A DNA stretch of 64,000 nucleotides from Endozoicomonas euniceicola (GCF_025562755.1 NZ_CP103300.1:6202501-6266500); one strand, 5' to 3'. Shown: positions 9,372 through 18,656, counted from the first letter of the stretch. Program-made: numbers and translations. Notes: generated by a model not told the origin, from the letters alone.

Positions 9372-9986
9372 GTGGTAACCAAAATTTTCACAATGACCAA
9401 CACACATTCTGCGCGTGTTCGCTGGTATGGAGTATGGAGTGGTGGCCGTGCGTATATTAAACCCTCTGTAAGATTGGGGAGGACGGTGGGATTATGTGCG
9501 GCTACTACGGTGATATGGTTGAAAAAAAGTATTGCCTCCAATGACAGAGGCATTCTAAGTGCTGCCGAGCTTGGCCCGGAACATTTGATGGCAATCGTAC
9601 AGGGAGCATGCGGGGCAAGGAGTATACCTGGTTGTAGCAAAGGAAACGCTGTACTTCCCTATATTCTTTCCTTGCTCCAAAGTCAGAACCTGAAGGCTCG
9701 TGGAGGAGCCCTAGGATCAGGACCCATTCCACCAGAAATGATTACCCAGCTATTAAACAGGTCCGGTTATACATTATTGTGTTTTTTGCCACCTGTTGGT
9801 AACGGTCATTTAGTGGCCATAAGATATGAAAATCAGACCCTGCAAATGTTTGATGCCAATCAAGGTTTATTCCAGTACTCCGATGAGTCCAGTTTTATAC
9901 AGCATATGTATGGACTATTCATGAGAGAATATTCAGACATGATTGGTGGTAAATGGGGAGTATTCAATGTGATACCCGATATGTAA
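9372..9986 (+). CDS. YopT-like cysteine protease (peptidase family C58)
   Basis: 204 residues. GTG start chosen because GAGG lies 10 bases upstream and an in-frame TAA closes the frame just before it; ATG at 9393 is the alternative. The three catalytic elements of the YopT/AvrPphB family are in order: Cys42 in GLCAATT, His146 in GHLVAI, and Asp161 in FDANQG. The 15-residue His-Asp spacing fits the family. Known C58 members are translocated proteases that cleave host proteins, such as prenylated Rho GTPases. The protein is close to a bare catalytic domain. There is no signal peptide, so type III or similar delivery is likely (inference). It stands alone, flanked by a transposase relic. Confidence 0.72.
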   Translation: MVTKIFTMTNTHSARVRWYGVWSGGRAYIKPSVRLGRTVGLCAATTVIWLKKSIASNDRGILSAAELGPEHLMAIVQGACGARSIPGCSKGNAVLPYILSLLQSQNLKARGGALGSGPIPPEMITQLLNRSGYTLLCFLPPVGNGHLVAIRYENQTLQMFDANQGLFQYSDESSFIQHMYGLFMREYSDMIGGKWGVFNVIPDM

Positions 9987-10049
9987 TACCAGCCCCAGCT
10001 TCTGACTATGAATTGTGCAGCTATTTTCAACCACTGAGGGGAGCGATAA

Positions 10050-10494
10050 TCAATAATTTACCGGCTCCGGAACAATTGTCACACCCCATTTCTTTAACTC
10101 AGGGTGGCGAATGATGTGAGGCTGTATTTCAGCTAATTCTTGTTTACTCAGTCTCACACCTTTTTGATACGGTTGATCAAGTAGCTTCACTATCGGGTTC
10201 ATGCATTTCCATACCATTGTCTTTGTCCACTCCAAAACAGACGTTACTGTGTTCAGAAGGCTCCCATTCCAATGTTTTTCGAGATAAGACCAGCCTCGTT
10301 CAATCGGATTGTATTTGCTGTGGCAGGGAGGGTAGTAAACCAGCCGTCTTCAGCCCCGCTTTTTTGGCAAACTCAACCATTCTGAAAAGAAACTGGGTTC
10401 GGTGGCTGTTACTTTCAGGTCCGTTGTCTGCGTAGATAATGAGGTGTTTGCATTCAGAGGTGACATTAACGCTGGACATGATATGTACAATCAA
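10050..10494 (-). pseudogene. ISAzo13-type transposase relic (C-terminal part)
   Basis: Two overlapping frames together read as a DDE transposase of the ISAzo13 type. One frame gives ADNGPESNSHRTQF and then, after a frameshift near 10345, the other frame gives YYPPCHSKYNPIERGWSYLE (second and third acidic positions). The N-terminal piece MSSVNVTSECKHLII is joined directly to ADNGPE, so the middle of the gene has been deleted. The same N-terminal piece opens the relic at 27672-28369. Not functional. Confidence 0.75.
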
Positions 10495-10550
10495 TCACAG
10501 AGGGAGCAGGAAAGATACTCCGGTAAAGTTTGATATGCCACTCCCCTTAT
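10495..10550. repeat. ISAzo13-type element end
   Basis: The stretch from CAATCAATCACAGAGGGAG to GCCACTCCCCTT is shared with about 28361-28425 beyond the other relic and probably marks the left end of the same element. The bases that follow here (ATATCGAAGATTCTCTGC) occur in the zinc-finger spacers but not after the second copy, so the boundary lies at CTCCCCTT. Confidence 0.55.
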
Positions 10551-10607
10551 ATCGAAGATTCTCTGCTACTATACTGACCATCTACCGGTCAATATGCAGA
10601 AAGGGTC

Positions 10608-11162
10608 ATGCCGTCTGTTACCCGCTCTTTTCGACTACTCTTCCTTTTGTCGGTGTCACTGTTACTGGCAGGCAATTGCAGATCGGAAAGCTTTTCCTCC
10701 CAGGCTGTTCATGCCTCAACACTGTTTTTGAATGCCCGTGCGAAAGAGCTGGCTGACTCTCTGGAAGCCTCTTATTTTAAAGTCAGTGTCGAGTCCCCCC
10801 CAAAGCGTATAAAGCTGCCCTTATGCCCGGACACTCCGGAAATAAAGCTAGTGACATTACTGGCTCCTGGTCGACAGTCCGTGAAGGTCATCTGCCGGGA
10901 GCGTGATAACCAGAGTCTGCTACTTCATGCCAATGTCAGCCTGTTTCTGCCGGTACTCATCAGTACCGGGCGCATTCAGGGCGGAAGCAGGGTGACGGGA
11001 GCCAACAGCAACTGGGAGATTCGTGATATCAGTCGCCTTAAACAGGGGTACTTCAGAGACATTGATCAGCTGAAAAGATTACAAGCCGCTAAAACCATCA
11101 AACCCAATCAGGTGCTGACACCTATGATGTTCCTGCCAGCAAAGGAAATGCAAAAACATTAA
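10608..11162 (+). CDS. flgA: FlgA-like SAF-domain protein, C-terminally truncated
   Basis: 184 residues with signal peptide (MPSVTRSFRLLFLLSVSLLLAGN) and AAAGGG before the ATG. FlgA is the periplasmic chaperone for flagellar P-ring assembly. The paired Cys region (PLCP...VKVICRE), the SAF segment with RGxxL-like spacing, and LKQGYFRDIDQLKRLQA are recognisable. The protein stops shortly after LTPMMF, where normal FlgA (about 230 residues) continues with the second half of the SAF/P-ring domain. No flagellar genes are nearby. It is probably an orphan or decaying copy; it could also have been reassigned as a periplasmic protein. Confidence 0.55.
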   Translation: MPSVTRSFRLLFLLSVSLLLAGNCRSESFSSQAVHASTLFLNARAKELADSLEASYFKVSVESPPKRIKLPLCPDTPEIKLVTLLAPGRQSVKVICRERDNQSLLLHANVSLFLPVLISTGRIQGGSRVTGANSNWEIRDISRLKQGYFRDIDQLKRLQAAKTIKPNQVLTPMMFLPAKEMQKH

Positions 11163-11327
11163 TCAGTGATTGCTATTTAGGCAGCACAAGCTGTAAGCAC
11201 GCAATTTTCTTTCCAACTATCTGATTTTCCAGCAGTAAATAGATACAGGTCAATATTCAGTAAAAAAAGCCCTGTATTATTTACCGACTGCTTTACCTTT
11301 GCTTACACAAATATCATAAGGAAGTTT

Positions 11328-12389
11328 ATGTCTAAGGCCAGAATGGTTGCACTGCTGTGCGCTCTGCCAATATGCGCACTGCCAGCGGTAAGCGCCGCAA
11401 CAACGGATGTTTCTGTGATCAAGGCAGAATACCGCCCCATTTTCCAGCAAAAAACTTACAGCACATCACTGACGGCTGCGCAGCGGATTACGCTTATTTC
11501 GCAGACCTCAGGGGCTGTCGTTGAGAAAATGGTACGCAACGGACAGAACGTCAGCATTGGGGATGTGATCGTTCAACTGGATGACCGCGATTACCAGCTA
11601 AACCATAGAGAGAGTGAAGCCAACCTCGACCTGGCAAAAGCCAATTATCGTGAAGCGCAAAACGAACTGAAACGGTCCAGTAAGCTTTACAAAAGCGGGG
11701 GCATGTCCCAGTCCCGGTTTGAGCAGGTAGAAACCCAGTTTATCAAGGCAACAGCCAGCAAAGAGCTGGCCGAAGTCAATGAGCAACGAGCCGCCCTGGC
11801 ACTGGAACGTACCAGAATCCGGGCGAAAGCTGCCGGTAAAGTTATCAACCTGTATCTGGATGAGGGGCAACACGTGACGGAAGGCTCACATGTGTGCGAC
11901 ATCATCAATGACGAAAAAATTGATGCCATTGTTGAACTGCCCAGCAATGACCGTTTTCTGCAAGCCGTTGATACGCTGTCAGCACATCTGAGCGTTGACA
12001 GTGCCAACTACAGCCAGTCCGGTCAGCTGTTTGCCATTGACGGTGCCATTGATCCTACCAAGAGTACCCTCAGGGTTCGCTACCGGTTTAACAATGAGGG
12101 ACAGTTGCTGGACGGACACTTCGGCAAAGTCACCCTCAGCAATAACAATGGTGAAGGCAATATCACTGTGCCTCAGTCGTCTGTTCTGAGCGACCGCCAG
12201 GGGCAATATGTTTATGTCGCTAACAACGGCATTCTGGAGCAGAAACGGGTGCAATCACTGGGTAAATATGAAACCAGTGAACTGGTTAACGGATTGCAGA
12301 AGGATGACCTGGTGGTCGTCAGTGGCACCATCAAGCTCTACCCGGGACAGGAAGTGAAAGCAAACCTGGTAGAGGGTGGTGAAGGATGA
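11328..12389 (+). CDS. RND efflux periplasmic adaptor (membrane fusion protein)
   Basis: 353 residues; AAGGAAG before the ATG. An N-terminal signal peptide ends near AVSA-A. The biotinyl-lipoyl half domains (GAVVEKMVRNGQNVSIGDVI near residue 65 and IRAKAAGKVI near 165) flank an alpha hairpin, followed by beta-barrel and membrane-proximal domains, as in AcrA/MexA. It should bridge the inner-membrane pump at 12386 and an outer-membrane channel. The stop overlaps the pump start (ATGA), showing translational coupling. No TolC-type channel gene is adjacent, so the channel must be encoded elsewhere. Confidence 0.88.
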   Translation: MSKARMVALLCALPICALPAVSAATTDVSVIKAEYRPIFQQKTYSTSLTAAQRITLISQTSGAVVEKMVRNGQNVSIGDVIVQLDDRDYQLNHRESEANLDLAKANYREAQNELKRSSKLYKSGGMSQSRFEQVETQFIKATASKELAEVNEQRAALALERTRIRAKAAGKVINLYLDEGQHVTEGSHVCDIINDEKIDAIVELPSNDRFLQAVDTLSAHLSVDSANYSQSGQLFAIDGAIDPTKSTLRVRYRFNNEGQLLDGHFGKVTLSNNNGEGNITVPQSSVLSDRQGQYVYVANNGILEQKRVQSLGKYETSELVNGLQKDDLVVVSGTIKLYPGQEVKANLVEGGEG

Positions 12390-15300
12390 GTCGCTTTTTC
12401 ATTAACCGACCGAACTTTGCGATTGTCGTCGCCCTGTTCATGACCATCGTTGGTGCCATTGCCCTGAAAGTGCTGCCGGTCGGCCAGTACCCCAACGTGG
12501 CTCCTCCCACCGTTATGGTTTACGTCACCATGGATGGTGGCTCGACGGATGTTATGCAGAAGTCTGTGGCCACTTTGATCGAGAAAGAGGTCAACGGCGT
12601 GGAAGGCATGACTTACATGAAGTCCAACATCGGCAACGATGGTTCCTACGGCCTTGAAATCCAGTTTGAAATCGGGCTGGACGCTGACCGGGCCGTGACC
12701 CTGGTGCAGAACCGGGTCAATAAAACCGTATCCAACCTGCCGGAAGGCGCACGCCGTTATGGTGTTACGGTGGAAAAAGTGTCGTCGGGGATGTTGATGG
12801 CCTTTTCGGTACGTGACGACAGTGGTCGTATGGATGATATCGAACTGTCCAACTGGACGTCCATGAGCCTGAAGGAAGGACTGCAACGAATCTCCGGCGT
12901 ATCCAGGGTCATGGTTCTGGGTGAAAAGAACTACTCCATGCGCATCTGGCTGGACCCTCAGAAAATGAACGCCCTGTCCATGACGGTGGATGAAGTTCAG
13001 GCCGCCCTGTTAGAACAGAACCAGATTCTGGCTGCCGGGCGCGCCGGTCTTTCCCCCAGCGAAGGCGACAACTCCTGGGAATATACCTTCAAGGTCGACA
13101 GCGCGCTGCAAGAGCCCGAAGACTTCGCGAACGTTATTATCCGCGCTGACTCCACCGGCATCATCAAGATAAAAGACGTCGCCAGGGTTGAGCTGGGCTC
13201 TGTGCAGTACATGGCCAACTCCTACTACAACAACCAGGCAGCGACGACGGTCTTCATGTATCGCTCCCCCACCTCTAACGCCATGGAAGTGGGTAAGGCT
13301 GCCAAGGAGTTCCTGGCGAACACACCACGGCCTGACGGGCTTGCTATCGAAATCCCTTACGACGGCACCGTGTTCGTAGAAGCGGCCATCAACGATATCT
13401 TCAAAACGCTGCGCGACGCTTTGATACTGGTGACACTGATCACCATGCTGTTCCTGCAAAGCTGGCGGGTTACCCTGATTACCATCGCCAGTATTCCGGT
13501 ATCGCTGATCACCACCTTTGCCATCATGCTGGCCTCCGGCATGACCATCAACATTGTCTCCATGTTTGGCCTGATCCTGGCTATCGGTATCGTGGTGGAC
13601 GCTGCCATCATCGTTATCGAGAACGTCGAGCGCCTGTGGGAAGACGATCCTAGCCTGTCCGTCCGGGATGCGGTTCTGAAGTCCATGGAAGAAGTGACCG
13701 GCCCGATCATCGCCTCTATGCTGGTACTGCTGTCGGTGTTTGGCCCAACCTTGTTCATGCCGGGCATGACCGGGATTCTTTACGGCCAGTTTGGTATCGC
13801 TATTTCTGCGGCGGTGGTCGTGTCAACAGTGGTCGCCCTGGTGCTGACGCCGGTTCTGTGCATGCTGCTGATGAAGCAGGGCGAAAGCAAGAAAATCTGG
13901 TTGTACCGGGTATTCGACAAAGGCGTTAACCAGACCCGTGACGGCTTCGGACACCTGGTCAGCTTCTTTGGCCGCCGTCTGTTTATGTCGGCGGCGCTGA
14001 TTCTCGGTCTGTTTGGCAGTATCTGGCTGCTGGGCAACCAGACCTCCACCGGTTTTCTTCCCGATGAAGACAAAGGCACCCTGTTCGCCGTAGTGATGCT
14101 GCCTGACGGTTCCGCTTTGCACCGTACTGACAGTGCGCTGGAAACTCTGTCTGACCAGATGCGCGGCATTGAAGGCATAAAATCCGTGGTAACCGTGGCA
14201 GGCTTTAACCTGATCACCAACTCTACCGGCCCTAACGCTGGCCTGATGCTGATCACCCTGGACGACTACGAAAAGCGTCAGGGTATTGAGGCTTTGAGCC
14301 TGTGGTCGGTACTGGGACAAACCCAGGGGATTCTGGACGCGGAAGATAAGGTGTTTGGTATGGTATTCCCACCTCCGGCTATTCCTGAGCTGGGTCTGGT
14401 GGCGGGTTTTGACCTGATGTTCAAAGACACTCAGGCCCGTGATCCGGTGGAACTGGCTGAAGCGTCCTATGCCTTTATCGAAAAGATCAACGCGGACCTG
14501 CGGGTGGTAGGCGCCTACACCACGTTTACCGCCAACACCCCGAATATCAAGCTTGAAATCGACCGCGAGAAAATCAAGATGATGGGGCTGCAAATGGATC
14601 AGGTATTCAATACCATTCAGGCGCAGTTTGCAGGAGCGTATTCCGGTAAGTTCAACATGAACGGTCGTAACTTCTTTGTGTTCGTTCAGGCGGAACAGAC
14701 AACCCGGAAGTATATTGAAGACCTCAATGTTCTGACCGTTCGCAACCAGCATGGTGAGTTGATCAATATCAGCAGTATTGTTACACCGACCGTCGTGTTT
14801 GGCCCCCAGGTTCTGCAACAGTTCAACCTTAACCAGGCAGTTAACATTAATGGCTACCCGGCACCGGGCTACTCCTCCGGTGACGCCATCAAAGCGGTGG
14901 AAGAAGCCGCAGAGGCACTGCCGGCGGGTTATGAAATTGAATGGGCCGGTCTGACCAAACAGGAGCTGGCCGCCGGTAACTCAGCGGTTATCGCTTTCGC
15001 TCTCGCCATTCTGTTTACCTATCTGCTGCTGGTCGCGCAGTATGAATCCTGGGTGATCGCCCTCTGTATCATTCTGTCGGTACCTACCGCTGCGCTGGGT
15101 ACACTGGGTATCGTCTTCCTGATGGGTACGGACGTGAACCTTTATGTGCAGATTGCCATGGTGCTACTGGTGGGCATGTCAGCACGTAATGCCATCCTGA
15201 TTGTGGAGTTCGCTAAAAAACTGCGGGAAGAAGAAGGTTACGGGATTGTTGACGCTGCCGTCACCGCCACCCGGATGCGTTTCCGTGCGGTGATGATGAC

Positions 15301-15520
15301 AGCCCTGAGCTTTGTCTTCGGCCTGTTCCCACTGATGTTCTCTACCGGCGCCGGTTACGCAGCCCAACAGTCTATCGGCTGGGCAGCCTGTGGCGGTATG
15401 GTATCCGCGACCTTCCTCGGAATGCTGGTTGTACCGGTTATCTACGTACTGTTGCAAACGGTGCGGGAACGAGTAATGAAAAAAGTAACAGGATCAGTGT
15501 CTGCTGCTTCTGTAAACTAG
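12386..15520 (+). CDS. RND efflux pump, HAE1 (AcrB-like) inner-membrane protein
   Basis: 1044 residues, full family length, beginning MSRFFINRPNFAIVVALF as typical AcrB/MexB homologues do. Two repeats of six membrane helices with large periplasmic loops are evident. In AcrB, protons pass through Asp407-Asp408 and Lys940. Here the TM4 motif reads GIVVDAA (Asp405, then Ala406 in place of the second Asp) and the TM10 motif reads GMSARNAIL (Arg934 in place of Lys). Both were checked in the bases. The relay may therefore be rearranged, or the gene belongs to a variant branch. Second gene of a two-gene operon with the adaptor upstream. Confidence 0.9.
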   Translation: MSRFFINRPNFAIVVALFMTIVGAIALKVLPVGQYPNVAPPTVMVYVTMDGGSTDVMQKSVATLIEKEVNGVEGMTYMKSNIGNDGSYGLEIQFEIGLDADRAVTLVQNRVNKTVSNLPEGARRYGVTVEKVSSGMLMAFSVRDDSGRMDDIELSNWTSMSLKEGLQRISGVSRVMVLGEKNYSMRIWLDPQKMNALSMTVDEVQAALLEQNQILAAGRAGLSPSEGDNSWEYTFKVDSALQEPEDFANVIIRADSTGIIKIKDVARVELGSVQYMANSYYNNQAATTVFMYRSPTSNAMEVGKAAKEFLANTPRPDGLAIEIPYDGTVFVEAAINDIFKTLRDALILVTLITMLFLQSWRVTLITIASIPVSLITTFAIMLASGMTINIVSMFGLILAIGIVVDAAIIVIENVERLWEDDPSLSVRDAVLKSMEEVTGPIIASMLVLLSVFGPTLFMPGMTGILYGQFGIAISAAVVVSTVVALVLTPVLCMLLMKQGESKKIWLYRVFDKGVNQTRDGFGHLVSFFGRRLFMSAALILGLFGSIWLLGNQTSTGFLPDEDKGTLFAVVMLPDGSALHRTDSALETLSDQMRGIEGIKSVVTVAGFNLITNSTGPNAGLMLITLDDYEKRQGIEALSLWSVLGQTQGILDAEDKVFGMVFPPPAIPELGLVAGFDLMFKDTQARDPVELAEASYAFIEKINADLRVVGAYTTFTANTPNIKLEIDREKIKMMGLQMDQVFNTIQAQFAGAYSGKFNMNGRNFFVFVQAEQTTRKYIEDLNVLTVRNQHGELINISSIVTPTVVFGPQVLQQFNLNQAVNINGYPAPGYSSGDAIKAVEEAAEALPAGYEIEWAGLTKQELAAGNSAVIAFALAILFTYLLLVAQYESWVIALCIILSVPTAALGTLGIVFLMGTDVNLYVQIAMVLLVGMSARNAILIVEFAKKLREEEGYGIVDAAVTATRMRFRAVMMTALSFVFGLFPLMFSTGAGYAAQQSIGWAACGGMVSATFLGMLVVPVIYVLLQTVRERVMKKVTGSVSAASVN

Positions 15521-15534
15521 CCCTGTCCCTTTGA

Positions 15535-15566
15535 TACCCTCCCCTACCGTCCTGTTGGGGGAGGTA
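15535..15566 (+). terminator. Hairpin after the efflux operon
   Basis: TACCCTCCCC pairs, with one bulge, with GGGGGAGGTA just after the pump stop. There is no clean T run, so termination is probable rather than certain. Confidence 0.35.
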
Positions 15567-15695
15567 CGCAAATTTTCGATAACTCCAACCTACGTCACTC
15601 CATAATCAGAAAATAGTCACCAGAAAAATGCCCTGAAGCATTCTGTTTCGACGACGGTCAGGCTATAGTGTGGCCGTTACCAAGGGGATACGGTT

Positions 15696-16079
15696 ATGAA
15701 AGCGGAAACCAGCGATCAGAAGAATGTACTTGGGGAACCATTGCAGCCCTGCTGTTTCAATCCCACCACCGGTGTTTTTCGGGACGGCTATTGTCATGCC
15801 ACCAAAAACGATCCTGGATTACATCTGGTCTGCGCCCGTATGACCAAAGACTTTCTGGAATATTCCCTGTTGCAGGGCAATGACCTGATTACACCGAAAC
15901 CGGAGTTTGATTTCCCCGGACTTCAGGCAGGCGACCGCTGGTGTCTGTGCGCCATGCGCTGGAAGCAGGCTTTTGACGCGGGTCTGGCACCCCCGGTGTA
16001 TTTAAAGTCTACCCATGAGCAGGCTCTGGAAGTCACCTCATTACAGGATCTGAAATCCTGTGCCATTGATATTCACTAG
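15696..16079 (+). CDS. DUF2237 family protein
   Basis: 127 residues, start ATG after AAGGGGATACGGTT. It matches the small DUF2237 family: N-terminal NVLGEPLQPC, GVFRDGYC, HLVCARMT, then LQAGDRWCLCAMRW and HEQALEVTSLQDLK near the end. The Cys positions in these motifs are conserved in the family. Biochemical role unknown. It overlaps no neighbour and lies just before the ProQ-domain gene. Confidence 0.75.
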   Translation: MKAETSDQKNVLGEPLQPCCFNPTTGVFRDGYCHATKNDPGLHLVCARMTKDFLEYSLLQGNDLITPKPEFDFPGLQAGDRWCLCAMRWKQAFDAGLAPPVYLKSTHEQALEVTSLQDLKSCAIDIH

Positions 16080-16110
16080 CATCTTATTTAACGTCAAACA
16101 GAAACAGACA

Positions 16111-16677
16111 ATGCAGTACGAATGTACAACTGAAAACCTGAACGAATCCTTATCAGAGCCGGACAATACCACTCTGAGCCAGTCAGTCAGCAGAGAAACC
16201 CACATGGAAGCGCAAAACGCCTCAACTGATACCAGTCAACCCCCTCAAAACCCTGAAGAAGTATCTAAATCAGAAGCTCTGAGAATGGTTCGTGAACGGT
16301 GGCCGGAAGCCTTTCGGGTGTCTTCACCCAGACCACTGAAAGTCGGCATTCATAATGAAATGAAACAGACCGGCGAGTTCCCTCTGCCCATCATTAAAAG
16401 TGCATTAAAACTGTTTACGTCTCAGGAACGTTACCTGATGTCCATCAAGCCCGGACGTAGCCGCATCGACCTGGATGGCAAAACGGCGGGCAAGGTAAAG
16501 CTGAAAGAAGCGGTTAACGCTGAAATCACGTTGTTTATGCGTTCGGAAAAGCAGCGCCGGAAACAACAGCGCACTCATGTGGGTCAGTTACGGTTGGTCG
16601 CCCTGGGTTCACAGGCTCCTGAACAGTCGTCTGAGCAATCCAAAGCCTGCGAAATCACTGACGCTACTGCCTTATAA
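16111..16677 (+). CDS. ProQ/FinO-domain RNA-binding protein
   Basis: 188 residues from the chosen ATG at 16111; an upstream ATG at 16060 would overlap the previous gene by 20 bases, and 16204 is also possible. The first 60 residues are acidic and polar. Residues about 60-150 form a ProQ/FinO domain: MVRERWPEAFRVSSPRPLKVGI, a helical core with ALKLFTSQERYLMSI, and RIDLDGKTAGKV. The domain binds structured RNA and acts as a chaperone for small RNAs in relatives. A basic RRKQQR stretch follows. It lacks the C-terminal Tudor-like domain of E. coli ProQ. Confidence 0.75.
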   Translation: MQYECTTENLNESLSEPDNTTLSQSVSRETHMEAQNASTDTSQPPQNPEEVSKSEALRMVRERWPEAFRVSSPRPLKVGIHNEMKQTGEFPLPIIKSALKLFTSQERYLMSIKPGRSRIDLDGKTAGKVKLKEAVNAEITLFMRSEKQRRKQQRTHVGQLRLVALGSQAPEQSSEQSKACEITDATAL

Positions 16678-16684
16678 ATCAGAA

Positions 16685-16963
16685 TCAGTTTCTGTAAATG
16701 GTCTGGATCAGGTGAAAACCAAAACTGGTTTTCACTGGCCCATGAATTTTCAGCACCTCTTTTTTGAACACCACATCGTCAAAAGCCCTGACCATCTGAC
16801 CAGGGCGGAACTCGCCCAGGTCGCCACCCTTTTTACCTGACGGACAGGTAGAGTGCTTCTTTGCCAGCTGGGCAAAGTCAGCCCCTTTGTCCAGCTGTTT
16901 CTTGAGCTTTTCAGCCTCTTCTCTGGTTTTTACCAGAATATGTCTTGCACTGGCGACTGCCAT
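16685..16963 (-). CDS. ppiC: Parvulin-type peptidyl-prolyl isomerase
   Basis: 92 residues from the second ATG (MAVASARHILV), preferred because GTGAG stands at proper distance; the ATG at 16975 has its purine run directly adjoining. It is a single rotamase domain like E. coli PpiC: ARHILVKT, GADFAQLAKKHSTCPSGKKGGDLG, and FGFHLIQ near the end. The His residues and Cys of the active site are present. It is cytoplasmic, with no signal peptide. It converges with the ProQ-domain gene 8 bases away. Confidence 0.88.
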   Translation of the reverse strand: MAVASARHILVKTREEAEKLKKQLDKGADFAQLAKKHSTCPSGKKGGDLGEFRPGQMVRAFDDVVFKKEVLKIHGPVKTSFGFHLIQTIYRN

Positions 16964-17009
16964 GTGACATCTCACTTATCAATAAAAAATTAGACGCTGA
17001 TTATGCGCA

Positions 17010-18194
17010 TTACGACGAATGAATCAACTCCAGCGCAATCGCAGTGGCTTCTCCACCGCCAATACACAGCGAAGCGACCCCCCGCTTGCCACCCCGTTGC
17101 TGTAAGGCATTGATGAGGGTGACCATAATACGTGCGCCGCTGGCTCCCAGTGGATGTCCCAGCGCACAGGCTCCGCCAAAGACATTGACCTTACTGTGGG
17201 GCAAACCCAGCTTCTGCATAGCCACCAGAGTGACCACGGCAAAGGCTTCATTGATTTCAAACAGGTCCACCTGGTCGGCAGACCAGCCCACCTTGCCCAG
17301 CAGTTGCTCAATGGCAGTTACCGGGGCAATAGTGAACTCGGCTGGGATACGGGCATGACTGGTAAACCCATGAATTCTTGCCACGGGCTGAAGCCCCCGG
17401 GCCAATGCGTCTGACTCTCGCATCAAAATTAAAGCGGCGGCACCGTCAGAGATTGAGCTGGAATTTGCGGCAGTAACAGAACCCTCAGCCGCAAAGGCGG
17501 GCCGAAGTTTTCGAATCTTGTCGACCCGGGCTTTTCCGGGTTGTTCATCCACCTTCACCAGACCAGCTTTTCCTGCGTCAACGGGCGTAATTTCATTGGT
17601 AAACCAGTCGTTAGCTATGGCCTGCTGCGCCCTTTCCAGTGATTCAATGGCGAAATCATCCATGGCTTCCCGGCTCACCTTGAAGCGAATCGCCGTCTGT
17701 TCCGCAAAGACGCCCATCAACTGCCTGTCATAAGCGTCTTCAAGCCCATCGGTAAACATGGAGTCCTGAAGGTCGGCGTGTCCGATTCTTAGCCCCTGCC
17801 GGACTTTTTTCTGAAGATAGGGGGCGTTGGACATGCTTTCCATTCCACCCGCCACCACTATATCAGACTCCCCTGTTAGCAGTTGCGCACACCCCGTCAT
17901 CACGGCCTTCATGCCGGAACCACAGACTTTATCAACGGTTGTACAGGGGATTGAATCGGGCAAACCTGCGCCCCGACAAACCTGCCGGGCAGGCGCCTGC
18001 CCTACCCCGGCGGATAAAACACAACCCATAATCAGTTCTGAAACATGGCGACCATCAACCCCGCTGCGCGCAAGGCTGGCACGTACAGCCTCCAGCCCAA
18101 GTTCCGGGGCAGACAGTCCTGACAGGGAACCCTGAAAACTGCCCATGGGCGTTCTGGCGCAATTAACAATGACGATGTTATCTGACCGGGACAT
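17010..18194 (-). CDS. Acetyl-CoA C-acetyltransferase (thiolase)
   Basis: 394 residues from MSRSDNIV, with AGAAGG six to seven bases upstream; a longer start at 18209 lacks this site. Thiolase condenses two acyl-CoA or cleaves 3-ketoacyl-CoA. The nucleophilic Cys is in VDKVCGSGMK, the second active region is NEAFAVV, and the C-terminal motifs GGACALGHPLGASGAR and CIGGGEA carry the His and second Cys. The length and the absence of an FadB/FadJ partner favour a biosynthetic AtoB/PhaA-like enzyme over a beta-oxidation FadA. Confidence 0.85.
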   Translation of the reverse strand: MSRSDNIVIVNCARTPMGSFQGSLSGLSAPELGLEAVRASLARSGVDGRHVSELIMGCVLSAGVGQAPARQVCRGAGLPDSIPCTTVDKVCGSGMKAVMTGCAQLLTGESDIVVAGGMESMSNAPYLQKKVRQGLRIGHADLQDSMFTDGLEDAYDRQLMGVFAEQTAIRFKVSREAMDDFAIESLERAQQAIANDWFTNEITPVDAGKAGLVKVDEQPGKARVDKIRKLRPAFAAEGSVTAANSSSISDGAAALILMRESDALARGLQPVARIHGFTSHARIPAEFTIAPVTAIEQLLGKVGWSADQVDLFEINEAFAVVTLVAMQKLGLPHSKVNVFGGACALGHPLGASGARIMVTLINALQQRGGKRGVASLCIGGGEATAIALELIHSS

Positions 18195-18318
18195 AAGACA
18201 CCTTCTCAAAAGGATTGGATGTTATTGGTTTTGTTCAGAGAGTCGGTTAAGAGTGTAAGCGATATGGACAGAAAAGGTTAATGGTCAGTGACCGGACGGG
18301 TCACTGACGGAATGAATT

Positions 18319-18597
18319 TCAGAGGCAATCTTCGTCAATAACGTCAAAACAACCCCAGTCAGAAAAGAGTTGCTGCACTTCCTCCATCGCGGTTTTGTCG
18401 GCATTGCTGATATGGCGCAGAACAGCATTCGCCAGTGAAGAGGCCAACTCAGTCTGCAGGCTGGTGCTGAGACCGGTTGGCAATCGCAGAATAACATCAC
18501 CAAAAATGACACTCCCTCCCTGAGTGACCCGGATCAGATACTCCCCCTGGGTGGATTCGGTCATTGTGAGAACGGCTTTGTTCGCTTCCCTGCTCAT
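18319..18597 (-). CDS. Small protein of unknown function
   Basis: 92 residues from MSREANK, preceded by GGGGAG. I do not recognise a family. It has a beta-rich N-terminal half (GEYLIRVTQGGSVIFGDVILRLP) and a helical, acidic C-terminal half ending with DEDCL. It has no signal peptide and lies between thiolase and ovoA on the same strand, but the gaps of 120 and 140 bases do not suggest one tight operon. Confidence 0.5.
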   Translation of the reverse strand: MSREANKAVLTMTESTQGEYLIRVTQGGSVIFGDVILRLPTGLSTSLQTELASSLANAVLRHISNADKTAMEEVQQLFSDWGCFDVIDEDCL

Positions 18598-18656
18598 AAT
18601 GTCTCCCCTCTGGTAGATCCTATTGAAAGGCATCGGCCAGCCGTCATGATAATTCA

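Noticed and set aside
13823..14818. Minus-strand 331-codon frame inside the RND pump
   Set aside because: Antisense shadow of the pump; His/Gln-rich translation typical of reversed GC-rich codons.
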